Below, one piece after another: positions 1 through 8,344 of a DNA stretch of 64,000 nt; the stretch's first letter is position 1; each line of letters opens with the position of its first letter. The notes beneath the pieces are model-generated. The model saw only the letters and a program-made list of their open reading frames with translations, did not search any database and was not told where the DNA came from. This DNA comes from Blastopirellula marina (GTDB taxonomy: Bacteria; Planctomycetota; Planctomycetia; Pirellulales; Pirellulaceae). The translations under genes and the position numbers were made by a program. The stretch is from the NCBI RefSeq assembly GCF_002967715.1, contig NZ_PUIA01000017.1, positions 372,001 through 436,000 on the forward strand. The letters are read 5' to 3'.

Positions 1-265
1 GAAGCCCGATGCTTTGAAAGACGTAGCCGATCCGGCGACGAAGCTGAACGGGATCTTGGTGGGTGATATCTTCGCCGCCAACCAGGATGCTGCCCGAGGT
101 GGGCTCGATCAGACGATTGATCATCTTTACGGTCGTGCTTTTACCACTGCCACTCCCTCCCAGCAGTGCGAGCACTTTCCCATCCGGCACTTCGAGCGAG
201 ACATTCTTCACCGCGAAGGTCTTCCCATCATCCCATGATTTGCTGAGGTTCTTGAGTTGAATCAT
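1..265 (-). CDS. ABC transporter ATP-binding protein, betaine/choline type (partial)
   Basis: Only the first 88 codons are present; the gene runs off the left edge. The protein starts MIQLKNLSKSWDDGKTFAVKNVSLEVPDG. It has a Walker A loop GGSGSGKST at about residues 36-44, followed by TVKMINRLIEPTSG and RRRIGYVFQSIG, which leads into the Q-loop. That run is typical of OpuCA/YehX-type ATPases of glycine betaine/carnitine/choline importers, which energise osmoprotectant uptake at the inner membrane. The permease and binding protein would lie to the left, outside the window, so the substrate is inferred from the ATPase subfamily only. The start ATG is preceded by a weak purine run (GAGAAAAA). Confidence 0.8.
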   Translation of the reverse strand, partial: MIQLKNLSKSWDDGKTFAVKNVSLEVPDGKVLALLGGSGSGKSTTVKMINRLIEPTSGSILVGGEDITHQDPVQLRRRIGYVFQSIGL

Positions 266-400
266 CGGTTTTTCTCGCGTCACTTGGGAGCTGAACGGGC
301 TCAGGAACGTCTGGAAAGCGACGTCCACTCACCAGTTAAAGCGAAAAAGGATGATCATTAGGACAGAAACTTTTTCGCCTCTTTTTGCCGAGGTTGTAGC

Positions 401-1843
401 CTAACCGATCACTTCGCCGCTGGCCTCCCCTTCTTCATCCGATTCCTCATCGATGGGATCTTGATCAGGCTGAGACTCCTTCTTCTTTTCCAGCAGCGGT
501 TCCAGCTGATGGGTAAGGCGTTCGTACTGTTCTTGAATGATCTTCAGGTCAGCCGGGTGATGCGGTTGCTCCAGAGCACCTTCCATGGTCAGCCGTGCTT
601 GATGCAACACATCCGCGGCATGGTCTCCATGCGATACGGCGTCGGCGATTCGCTGGTAACCTTCCATCAATCGCTGCGAAACGGCCGCACTGCTGACGGC
701 ATAGCTACGCATCTGATCGAACGCCGCGTGCATCACGCTGGTAAAAGTTTGACGGTCGACGATCAGGCGTAGATGACCGTCGTGATCGAAACGATTAGCA
801 GCCGGCATCTGCCGCTGAGCCAATTGAGCCAATGCCGAAGAGAGCCGATCGATACAATTGACTGCCGTGTACGGATCATTAATGCCAGGACTAAGAGCAC
901 GGACCCCCATTTGCGAAAGTTCGTGTACCGAGCAATTCACATCTTGCCAGGGCGTGCGATTATTGCCAATGAAAAAGGCGTTGTTGATCGCTCGAGACAA
1001 TGCGTTCTCGTCCACTTGCTCCCCCACGGCGACGCGGGCCAGTGGTTCACCGCGGGAAAGAAAATCGCCGGGACGCTTGGGAAGTTCGATGATCAAGTTG
1101 TGCCGGACAGCCAGCGTGATCAGGTCGTCTCCTTCGATTCCCTGAATATAACCTTCGCGATTCGACCGAATCGTGACGCCGTTCTCCAAGGCTTTCCACT
1201 CCTGGTCCGTGACCTCGCGCTCGTGGGAATTCTGCTTGGGCGGTGGATCGCCAATCTCATCCGGAAAGATTCGCTCCATCGAATGGCGCAAGTCGGCGGC
1301 CAGACTGGCCACAATCTCAGGGGCCTGGGCAATCATGGCGACATGGTGGATGAAATAGAGCAAGATCATCAGACTTCCCAACGCAAAGATGATCGCTGCC
1401 ATGACGGACAGGTGCGGAATGAAGAAGTTGTCTTCACCCAACTTTCGCACCATTTTCAGTACCACCAGACTATAGACGGCGGTTCCCATGAACGCCCCGA
1501 TCGTCCACTGGGTGGTTCGATCGCCGAGCCGACTGCGCAGCACGCGTGATCCAAACTGCGAAGAGGTGATTGAAAGCGTGACCATCTCCATCGAAAGCAC
1601 CACACCGGCCACTGTGATCATGCCACCAGCAATGGTCGATAAAACGGTCTGGGCTCCATTGGTGGTAGTTTCCAACCAGAAAATATCTTCCCACGATCTT
1701 TTTAACGAGTAGTCGATCCCCAGCATCGCGATGGCAACCAGGACACCGCCTAACGTACAAAGAACAGGCACAAACCAGAGGCTATGCTGCAAACGATCCC
1801 AGTAATTCAACAGCTTTTTCGGAGACAACATGGAGTACGTCAT
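401..1843 (-). CDS. DUF2254 family inner-membrane protein
   Basis: A 480-residue protein with four hydrophobic segments in its N-terminal third (about residues 22-43, 62-84, 111-130 and 144-166), followed by a long soluble C-terminal part. The segment SMLSPKKLLNYWDRLQHSLWF and the SPGINDPYTAVNCIDRL stretch match what I know of the DUF2254 predicted membrane proteins, whose function is unknown. The C-terminus is acidic (DPIDEESDEEGEASGE). The first ATG is used here; a second Met four codons later is possible, and neither has a good Shine-Dalgarno. The gene is monocistronic, between the ABC ATPase and a divergent ArsR regulator. Confidence 0.8.
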   Translation of the reverse strand: MTYSMLSPKKLLNYWDRLQHSLWFVPVLCTLGGVLVAIAMLGIDYSLKRSWEDIFWLETTTNGAQTVLSTIAGGMITVAGVVLSMEMVTLSITSSQFGSRVLRSRLGDRTTQWTIGAFMGTAVYSLVVLKMVRKLGEDNFFIPHLSVMAAIIFALGSLMILLYFIHHVAMIAQAPEIVASLAADLRHSMERIFPDEIGDPPPKQNSHEREVTDQEWKALENGVTIRSNREGYIQGIEGDDLITLAVRHNLIIELPKRPGDFLSRGEPLARVAVGEQVDENALSRAINNAFFIGNNRTPWQDVNCSVHELSQMGVRALSPGINDPYTAVNCIDRLSSALAQLAQRQMPAANRFDHDGHLRLIVDRQTFTSVMHAAFDQMRSYAVSSAAVSQRLMEGYQRIADAVSHGDHAADVLHQARLTMEGALEQPHHPADLKIIQEQYERLTHQLEPLLEKKKESQPDQDPIDEESDEEGEASGEVIG

Positions 1844-2062
1844 AGCTTAAGGAGAGATCTAGATCCCAGTTTCCTCTTGCGGATCTACTCAAGATCATAA
1901 ACAACCGCCAAGGACGAGACGAACTCAAATTGAAATCGCACGAGTTGCCTTTCTGATACGCAGCGTAGGGATTTCCGCTGGCAAAAGGGGGTTGCCTAGC
2001 GAAACTAGATGAATGACTCTACAATCCGAAGCACCCCCAACTAACGGTACTTGCGGAACACG

Positions 2063-2419
2063 ATGATCTTACAAGTCTGGGGCATTCGAGATTCCATGAA
2101 GAAGAAACGTGAATACGAGCTTTGCGCTGGTCGATTAAAGGCCCTCGCCGATCCTGATCGTTTGCGGCTTGTAGAACAGTTGTTCTCTGGCCCACTGAAC
2201 GTCAGTCAGTTGTCAGAAGCCCTTGAAGAAGAGATCGTGAAGATCTCGCACCATCTGGGTGTACTACGGCACGCCGATGTCGTTCGGACCGAGAAACAGG
2301 GGCGTTTCGTAATTTACTCGCTGCATCCCGATGTCGTCGCCGTTGGCAGAGACGAGTCGATGGCCCAGGCCCGTCGCATCGATTTTGGATGCTGCTCGGT
2401 TGAGCTCGAATCGAAGTAG
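2063..2419 (+). CDS. ArsR-family winged-helix transcriptional regulator
   Basis: A small DNA-binding repressor of the ArsR/SmtB type. The segment RLKALADPDRLRLVEQLFSG, then LNVSQLSEALEEEIVKISHHLGVLRHADVV, is the winged helix with the recognition helix at KISHHLGVLR, followed by the wing KQGRFVIYSL. The C-terminus IDFGCCSVELESK has two adjacent cysteines, seen in several planctomycete members; whether they bind metal is unknown. The start could be ATG 2063 or ATG 2096, with the domain beginning just after the latter. It lies 133 bp upstream of a SRPBCC-domain gene on the same strand, a frequent ArsR/SRPBCC pairing. Confidence 0.85.
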   Translation: MILQVWGIRDSMKKKREYELCAGRLKALADPDRLRLVEQLFSGPLNVSQLSEALEEEIVKISHHLGVLRHADVVRTEKQGRFVIYSLHPDVVAVGRDESMAQARRIDFGCCSVELESK

Positions 2420-2552
2420 CTTCTTTCCGCGCGAAAGCCTTTGACGCCGCTTGTCGGGGATTCCATAATCGGGGCTCCCCTAAGCCTCCTGGATCGCTCG
2501 ATCTGACCCATGAGAGCCCCTTGGCGACCCTGTTTGCTGCGAGAAAACAACA

Positions 2553-3485
2553 ATGCCGCGCTTTCATGTCGAAAAGTCGATCGAAATTGCTGCGCCCCCA
2601 CAAACCGTCTACGAAAAGGTCGTCGACTACGCAACATGGACAATTTGGTCTCCCTGGCTGTGTGCCGAACCCGATGCCCACGTAACAGTCAGCGAGAATT
2701 CGAACTCACAGGGATCCCTCTATAAGTGGTCTGGTGAAGTGGTCGGCGCTGGCGAGCTCGAGCACTTCAAACTCGACCCTCACCGGCGGATTGAAGACGA
2801 GATTCGTTTTTTCAAACCTTTCGCTTCGAAGTCGAACGTTGTCTTTGATGTCGAACCATCCGGGCTGGGAACCAAGCTTACCTGGCAGATGGATGGCTCC
2901 CTTCCTTGGTTCATGTTTTGGATGACCGGCATGATGAAGGGCTTCATCGGGATGGACTACGACCGCGGTCTCAAGATGCTCAAAGAGTGGATCGAGACGG
3001 GCACCATCAACAGCAAGACCAACATCCTTGGCATCCAGAAAGTCGGTCCCGTTTATATGGCCGGCCTGCGGCGTACGAGTTCCTTGAAGGACATCGGCGG
3101 AACCATGCAAGGAGCCATGGGGCAGATGATGGATCTCTATGCCCGGCATAATTTGCCCAGCGACGGCCCGTTGATGGCGGCCTACCACAAGTTCGACATT
3201 GGAAAACAGACTTGTGAGTTCACCATTGGAAAGATTCTACCGTCGGGCGATATCGACGCGCCGGCACCGCTCGAGAAATGGTTGTGCCCTCAAACCGATG
3301 CATTCTGCGTCGAGCACCTGGGGGACTACAATCACCTGGGCAACGGCTGGAGCGCCGCCAATCAGCACGTCCGGTACAAGAAACTGAAACAGCGCGGGTG
3401 CAGTGCGTTTGAGATCTACGAAAACAATCCGGACGAGACCCCGATTGATCAACTGCGCACAAAGATCTACCTTCCACTGAAATAA
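2553..3485 (+). CDS. SRPBCC domain fused to a GyrI-like effector-binding domain
   Basis: A 310-residue two-domain protein. Residues 1 to about 145 form a SRPBCC/polyketide-cyclase-like fold (FHVEKSIEIAAPPQTVYEKVVDYATWTIWSPW), which binds hydrophobic ligands. Residues about 155-310 resemble the GyrI-like small-molecule-binding domain (KVGPVYMAGLRRTSSLKDIGGTMQ and ending RTKIYLPLK). This fusion commonly accompanies ArsR or AraC regulators. Ligand and physiological role are unknown. The gene lies downstream of the ArsR gene and may be co-regulated with it, but no operator could be identified. Confidence 0.8.
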   Translation: MPRFHVEKSIEIAAPPQTVYEKVVDYATWTIWSPWLCAEPDAHVTVSENSNSQGSLYKWSGEVVGAGELEHFKLDPHRRIEDEIRFFKPFASKSNVVFDVEPSGLGTKLTWQMDGSLPWFMFWMTGMMKGFIGMDYDRGLKMLKEWIETGTINSKTNILGIQKVGPVYMAGLRRTSSLKDIGGTMQGAMGQMMDLYARHNLPSDGPLMAAYHKFDIGKQTCEFTIGKILPSGDIDAPAPLEKWLCPQTDAFCVEHLGDYNHLGNGWSAANQHVRYKKLKQRGCSAFEIYENNPDETPIDQLRTKIYLPLK

Positions 3486-3540
3486 CTTCCCACCTTTTCC
3501 CCCACACCGGCGTGCCGCTGCATGCCTTTAGGAGCCGTGC

Positions 3541-4914
3541 ATGAGTCAGGATGTCGATCCGAATCCCCAGGAAGATGAAGGCGGACCCGACTGGATCGCG
3601 ATCGGCGTCACCATCGCCGCGCTCGTCCTGCTGGTCGCTTTCTCTCCTTGGGTGCTGAACTTTCAACTCGGATTTCTGATCATTCAGGTCGTGTTGATCT
3701 CGATCGTCATTTGGCAAGCATGCGATCCCTTTGCCGACGCGGCCCAGTGGGTTGGCGAAACGCTCCGCCTGCCGGGCTCGGTTCGGGGGGCCACGCTCGA
3801 TGCGGTGGCCAGTAGTATGCCAGAACTGTTCAGCGGTATCTTCTTCGTCGTCGTTGCCGTGATGAGCGTGCCAAGCGATTCCCTCACCGAGATGGCCCAG
3901 ACCGGCGCAGAGGGATACGGCAGCACGTTGGCGACCTGTGCCGGCAGCGCTGTTTACAACATGATCTTGATCCCTGCGTTTTGCGGGATCGTCATTTCGA
4001 TCTATCGCAAATCACAGCCGACGGTCGATGTCGAACCGGAAGTCATTTCGCGTGACGGCATGTGGTTCATTGGTTGCGAACTGGTGCTGATTGCCTTCTT
4101 GTTCAGCGACCGCATGTACTGGTGGATGGGGCTGGTCTTTATCGGCTTGTACATCGGCTACATCTTTCACCTGTTCGTCGATGCCAAGCGTTATCAACGG
4201 GCAATGGATGCGATTCATGCTCACCTGGGTGAAGTCGGCCACGACACGCCAACCGAGCAGATCGTGGCGACGCTGCAAGAAGAGAATATTAAGGCCTCGC
4301 ACATGCTGGTCGAGAAAATCAAGAACTCGGCCGATGAAGATGACGACGAAACGGACTCGGCCGGGGCCTTCTACGGCATGTTCGACATCCCGCTCAACGG
4401 CCTGACGGCAACGCTCGTGCTGTTGATCTGCACCGGCATCGCGGCTATTTCGTGCTATTGGCTGGTAGAAGTCACCAACGAAACGGCCCACGTACTGAAC
4501 GTGCCGGTCTTCTTCGTGGCGGTGATCCTGGCGGCGGCGGCATCAAGTGTTCCGGACACGTTTCTTTCCATCGGAGCAGCTATGCGAGGAGACGACTCGG
4601 GGGCGGTCTCAAACGTCTTTGGCTCGAACATCTTCGACATTTGTATCTGTCTGTCGATTCCGCTGCTGGTCAATTCGTATTTGATCGGCTGGCAGCCGGT
4701 ACTGCTGGTTCAAGATGGCAAACCGATCGAAGGCCTGGTCGATCTGCGTTTACTCCTGGTCATGCTTTCAGCCATCACCCTGCTGGTGCTATGGCATCGC
4801 CGCCAACTGACACGGGGCAAATCGTATTTCCTGTGCTTCCTGTATGCCCTGTTCATTGGTTATGCAATCGCTGGCTCATTCGGGTTTAGCATCGTGGGCA
4901 TGCTGGGGCTTTAA
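3541..4914 (+). CDS. Sodium/calcium exchanger (CaCA) family membrane protein
   Basis: A 457-residue polytopic membrane protein with the two inverted alpha repeats of the CaCA superfamily: GATLDAVASSMPELFSGIFF with GSTLATCAGSAVYNMILI (about residues 84-145), and AAAASSVPDTFLSIGAAMRG with SNVFGSNIFDICICLSIPLL (about 325-380). The acidic residues in the PEL and PDT motifs are the expected ion ligands. A hydrophilic loop (about 210-285) rich in Asp/Glu (ADEDDDETDSAG) separates the halves. It probably exchanges Ca2+ or another cation against Na+ or H+; the ion cannot be decided from sequence. It starts 55 bp after the SRPBCC gene. Confidence 0.85.
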   Translation: MSQDVDPNPQEDEGGPDWIAIGVTIAALVLLVAFSPWVLNFQLGFLIIQVVLISIVIWQACDPFADAAQWVGETLRLPGSVRGATLDAVASSMPELFSGIFFVVVAVMSVPSDSLTEMAQTGAEGYGSTLATCAGSAVYNMILIPAFCGIVISIYRKSQPTVDVEPEVISRDGMWFIGCELVLIAFLFSDRMYWWMGLVFIGLYIGYIFHLFVDAKRYQRAMDAIHAHLGEVGHDTPTEQIVATLQEENIKASHMLVEKIKNSADEDDDETDSAGAFYGMFDIPLNGLTATLVLLICTGIAAISCYWLVEVTNETAHVLNVPVFFVAVILAAAASSVPDTFLSIGAAMRGDDSGAVSNVFGSNIFDICICLSIPLLVNSYLIGWQPVLLVQDGKPIEGLVDLRLLLVMLSAITLLVLWHRRQLTRGKSYFLCFLYALFIGYAIAGSFGFSIVGMLGL

Positions 4915-5133
4915 CCTGCGAGTGTTTGGCCTTGAAATGAATTCGAGGCCAACTCTCTTTGCTAGCGAGACTGCCTGAATTTACCCCCTTATTTTCCCCC
5001 GGAATTTTGAGGCAACTCGCTGGTTTCTTTTGTACGATGACTACCGATGCGTGACACGCGACATCACTTTCGTACTCGTTCTTATCCTTCAATCTGCTCT
5101 ATTCAACAATTATCGATTAAGGGAATCCAGACG

Positions 5134-5577
5134 ATGGGATTACTTGACTCGTTGTTCGGAGGAATGGAAGGTTCCTCGAAGCTGACACCCCAAGAGTCGT
5201 TTGCCGGCATCCTGATGGGGGCCAGCGGATGCGACGGACACATCGCCGAAGAAGAAGTCGATGGCCTGATCACTTGCCTGGTACGCATGAAGTTGTTCCA
5301 GCGATACGACGGCCGGCAGTATGGCAAAACTCTGAACAAACTGCACGGAATCATGAAAAAGAAAGGGGTCGAGGCCCTGATCGATTCCTGCACGGAAACC
5401 CTACCCAAGGAACTCGCCAAGGCAGCCTTCGCCAACGCCTGCGATATTGTGCTGGCCGACGGGGTTGTCGAACCAGACGAGAAGGCCTTCATCGATCGGC
5501 TCCGAGAGAAACTGCAGATCGATGGCAAAACGGCCAAGACGATCGCCGAAGTGATGGTCATCAAGAACAAAGGTTAG
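5134..5577 (+). CDS. TerB-like (tellurite-resistance fold) protein, copy 1
   Basis: A 147-residue protein starting MGLLDSLFGGMEG. The core QESFAGILMGASGCDGHIAEEEVDGLITCLVRM and the later ANACDIVLADGVVEPDEKAFIDRL repeat the DGxIxxEE-type motif of the TerB helical domain, twice per protein. The TerB fold is associated with tellurite-resistance and stress loci, often with metal-binding acidic residues; no ter operon is present here, so no resistance is claimed. The chosen ATG leaves a sensible N-terminus, and upstream codons in frame look non-coding. It is followed 55 bp later by a paralogue. Confidence 0.8.
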   Translation: MGLLDSLFGGMEGSSKLTPQESFAGILMGASGCDGHIAEEEVDGLITCLVRMKLFQRYDGRQYGKTLNKLHGIMKKKGVEALIDSCTETLPKELAKAAFANACDIVLADGVVEPDEKAFIDRLREKLQIDGKTAKTIAEVMVIKNKG

Positions 5578-5632
5578 CGATCCGAGATCGCTTCTGCGAA
5601 CTTCCAACCTTCCGCCGATTGGGATTTTATTT

Positions 5633-6079
5633 ATGTCACTATTTGATGATGTATTAGACGACTCGTCCTTCGCCCCGGAACAGTTTGGCCCCCAAGAAGG
5701 TTTCGCCGGAACGCTTCTGGCGGCCTCTGCCTGCGATGGCCATATTGCCGATGAAGAAGTTGGCTCGCTGGTCTCGACACTGACCCGCATGAAGATGTAT
5801 CAGCATGTGCCACCGCACAAGTTCAATTCGATGATGGATCGCCTGATGGGGATCCTTAAACGAGGTGGACCTGAAAAGCTGATCGCCTCCGCGATTCCAG
5901 CCATTCCTCCGGAACTGCGCGAGACGGTCTTCGCCAATGCCTGCGATATCGTGCTAGCCGACGGCGTGGTCGAAGCGGACGAAAAGGAATTCATCGACGA
6001 CCTGATGATCAAGCTCGAGATGGACAAGAACCGCGCCAAGACGATCGTCCAAGTCATGGTATTCAAGAACCAAGGCTAA
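5633..6079 (+). CDS. TerB-like protein, copy 2
   Basis: A 148-residue paralogue of the preceding gene. It shares QEGFAGTLLAASACDGHIADEEVGSLVSTLTRM and the almost identical FANACDIVLADGVVEADEKEFIDDL, and both end in KTI(A/V)(E/Q)VMV(I/F)KN(K/Q)G. The tandem layout points to a local duplication followed by divergence. The N-terminus (MSLFDDVLDDSSFAPEQFG) differs from copy 1. The proteins probably act in the cytoplasm; there is no signal peptide. Partner and function are unknown. Confidence 0.8.
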   Translation: MSLFDDVLDDSSFAPEQFGPQEGFAGTLLAASACDGHIADEEVGSLVSTLTRMKMYQHVPPHKFNSMMDRLMGILKRGGPEKLIASAIPAIPPELRETVFANACDIVLADGVVEADEKEFIDDLMIKLEMDKNRAKTIVQVMVFKNQG

Positions 6080-6148
6080 TCAGGCCAATGCGTCCCTTTC
6101 CCATGCCCACGTCGTTGCACGTGGGCATGGTCGTCTATAACTCTGCCA

Positions 6149-6505
6149 TCATGAAACGGGGATGCCTGCCAACGGAAACAGCGGCCGGATCTCGACGGTC
6201 CCTCGCTTGGCAGCCGGAAACTTTTCGGCAATGGCAATCGCCTCGTCCAGGTTCGGCACGTCGACAATCACATAGCCACCTAACTGTTCCTTGGTTTCAG
6301 TAAAGGGCCCGTCACGGACTTCGGTGCGCCCCGATTTAGCCGTCAGGCTGGTCGCCGTACTGATCGTCTGCAATGGCGAAGCCCCCACAAACTGCCCTTT
6401 GGCGACCAGCTCTTCGCACAGCCCAATCGCATATTGCATCTCTTTGGGTAACTCCTCTTGCGTAAAAACCCCTTCCGTGTGGTACATGAGCAGGATGTAC
6501 TTCAT
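6149..6505 (-). CDS. YciI/DGPF-domain protein
   Basis: A 118-residue protein starting MKYILLMYHTEGVFT, with the diagnostic VRDGPFTETKEQLGGYVIVDVPNLDEA stretch. This is the YCII-related (DGPF) alpha-beta barrel family. Members are often encoded with ECF sigma factors, but no sigma factor lies beside this copy. The biochemical function is not established for this subgroup. A Shine-Dalgarno GGAGAG lies about 10 nt before the ATG and supports the start. The gene is convergent with the TerB pair and divergent from the sulfatase. Confidence 0.85.
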   Translation of the reverse strand: MKYILLMYHTEGVFTQEELPKEMQYAIGLCEELVAKGQFVGASPLQTISTATSLTAKSGRTEVRDGPFTETKEQLGGYVIVDVPNLDEAIAIAEKFPAAKRGTVEIRPLFPLAGIPVS

Positions 6506-6789
6506 AGTTCAAAACTCTCCGAGAGGAACGATAGCTGCCACGCAGCAGGTGGTGACCGACAACCGATAGTCGTTTGGCAAAGTAATATTTCGACTTTCAA
6601 CCGGAAAATTTTTGTCCGTCAGACAACAGCTATTGTGGCTGAAAACTACCACCAGATATCCCCTGGAAGCACTGTTTCCCCCGCTCGCGGAGTGGTTGAT
6701 TAGATATCTCGCGTGAGTTGTGACTAAAATAGTTCTCCGTGCTTCCGTTCTCAGATAACCTTTTCACTCCCGTTGGAAGAATCTTGCTC

Positions 6790-8271
6790 ATGAAGTCTTT
6801 CGTCCCGGTTTGGGCCGCTCTGCTGGTGGCCTTTGTGCTGACCTCGTTTGCCTCGGCGGAAACCAAGAAGCCCAATATCATCGTCATCATGGCCGATGAC
6901 CTCGGCTACGGCGATGTCGGTTGTTATGGTGCCAAAGCCGTGCCTACGCCCCATATCGATGCGTTGGCCAGCGACGGTCTACGATTCACCAGCGGCTACT
7001 GCTCGACCTCGACCTGCACGCCTACCCGGTTTGCATTTCTGACCGGCATGTATGCCTTCCGCCAGGCCGGCACCGGCATCGCTCCGCCGAATGCGACTTC
7101 GATCATCAAGCCAGGCACCAAGACAACGCCTGAAGTCCTGCAAGAAGCTGGCTACAAGACGGCCGTCGTCGGCAAGTGGCACCTGGGTTTAGGCGAAGGA
7201 GAAGGTCCTGATTGGAATGGCGACCTAAAGCCAGGCCCGCTGGAACTGGGCTTCGACTACTGCTTCCTGCTGCCAACCACGAATGACCGCGTACCCAGCG
7301 TCTATGTTGAAAACCATCGCGTGCGTGATCTCGATCCGAGCGATCCGCTGTGGGTTGGTAACAAGAACCCCAACGATCAACCTACCGGCGTGACGGCCCG
7401 CGACACGCTGAAACTCGACTGGAGCCACGGACACAATAACACCATTCATAACGGCATCGGGCGTATCGGCTTCTTCACTGGTGGTCATGCGGCTCGCTGG
7501 CGCGACGAAGACCTGGCCGACGAATGGGTCAAGAAGTCGAACGAGTGGATCCGCGCGAACAAGGACGAACCTTTCTTCCTGTTCTTCGCTTCGCATGACC
7601 TGCACGTGCCACGAATGCCACACGAACGCTTCCAGGGTAAAACGCCCCTGGGCCTGCGTGGCGATGCCATCGTCCAGCTCGACTGGTGCGTCGGTGAAAT
7701 CGTGAAGACGCTTGACGAGCTGAAGTTGACCGATAACACCCTGATCGTCTTCTGCAGCGACAACGGCCCCGTACTGGACGACGGCTACAAAGATGGTGCC
7801 GTCGAAAAGCTCGGCGACCATTTGCCGGCCGGTCCTTACCGTGGCGGTAAGTACACACCGTTTGAAGGTGGCTGCCGCACCCCGTTCATCGTCAAATGGC
7901 CCGCCGTGGTGAAGCCAGGACAAACGTCCGACAAGCTGATCACCACCACCGACCTGGGTGCGACCTTCGCTGAAATCGTCGGTCAGAAAGTTCCTGCTGG
8001 GGCACTGCCTGACAGCGAGCCGCTGGAAGCAACCCTGCTGGGTGAAGCGAGTGCCAAGGGGCGCGACTACGTGGTCGAAGAATCTCCCCGCGGCATCGGC
8101 CTGCGAAAGGGAGAGTGGAAGCTGGTTCGCCAAGGCAAGAACAAGAACCAGGACTACACGCTGTACAACCTTTCGCAAGACGCCGGCGAAGAGCACGACG
8201 TCGCCAAGCAGAACCCCGAGAAGTTCGAGGAACTGAAGAAACTGCTGGCCCAGATCGAAGCGGGCAAATAA
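6790..8271 (+). CDS. Secreted arylsulfatase-type sulfatase (CTPTR site)
   Basis: A 493-residue sulfatase with a Sec signal peptide (MKSFVPVWAALLVAFVLTSFASA, cleavage near residue 23). Metal-binding start NIIVIMADDLGYGDVGCYG; active-site motif CTPTR at residues 76-80, with Cys76 the expected formylglycine precursor; GKWHLG and the later FCSDNGP are conserved metal and substrate motifs. It hydrolyses sulfate esters, probably of sulfated polysaccharides, outside the cytoplasm. Position 4 of the CxPSR signature is Thr rather than Ser. The start was set at the Met before the signal peptide. A shared terminator separates it from the convergent second sulfatase. Confidence 0.92.
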   Translation: MKSFVPVWAALLVAFVLTSFASAETKKPNIIVIMADDLGYGDVGCYGAKAVPTPHIDALASDGLRFTSGYCSTSTCTPTRFAFLTGMYAFRQAGTGIAPPNATSIIKPGTKTTPEVLQEAGYKTAVVGKWHLGLGEGEGPDWNGDLKPGPLELGFDYCFLLPTTNDRVPSVYVENHRVRDLDPSDPLWVGNKNPNDQPTGVTARDTLKLDWSHGHNNTIHNGIGRIGFFTGGHAARWRDEDLADEWVKKSNEWIRANKDEPFFLFFASHDLHVPRMPHERFQGKTPLGLRGDAIVQLDWCVGEIVKTLDELKLTDNTLIVFCSDNGPVLDDGYKDGAVEKLGDHLPAGPYRGGKYTPFEGGCRTPFIVKWPAVVKPGQTSDKLITTTDLGATFAEIVGQKVPAGALPDSEPLEATLLGEASAKGRDYVVEESPRGIGLRKGEWKLVRQGKNKNQDYTLYNLSQDAGEEHDVAKQNPEKFEELKKLLAQIEAGK

Positions 8272-8299
8272 GACGCTTGCTTCCTCAGACGAAACCATC

Positions 8300-8334
8300 A
8301 AAAAAGCCAGGAGTGAACCGCTCCTGGCTTTTTT
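8300..8334. terminator. Bidirectional intrinsic terminator
   Basis: A perfect 14-bp inverted repeat AAAAAAGCCAGGAG / CTCCTGGCTTTTTT around a 7-nt loop lies between two convergent sulfatase genes. It gives a GC stem with a T-tract on both strands, so it can terminate both transcripts. Confidence 0.9.
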
Positions 8335-8344
8335 GCGTTAGCGA

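Noticed and set aside
1992-2025. A sigma-70 promoter before the ArsR gene (TTGCCT and TACAAT).
   Set aside because: The spacing is 22 bp, too long for a standard promoter; not reported as a feature.
5134-6079. The TerB-like pair as a tellurite-resistance operon.
   Set aside because: No terC, terD or terZ-type gene is beside them; TerB folds occur widely in unrelated contexts.
6696-6730. A sigma-70 promoter before the first sulfatase (TTGATT and TAAAAT).
   Set aside because: The spacing is 23 bp and no better -35 is present at 16-18 bp.
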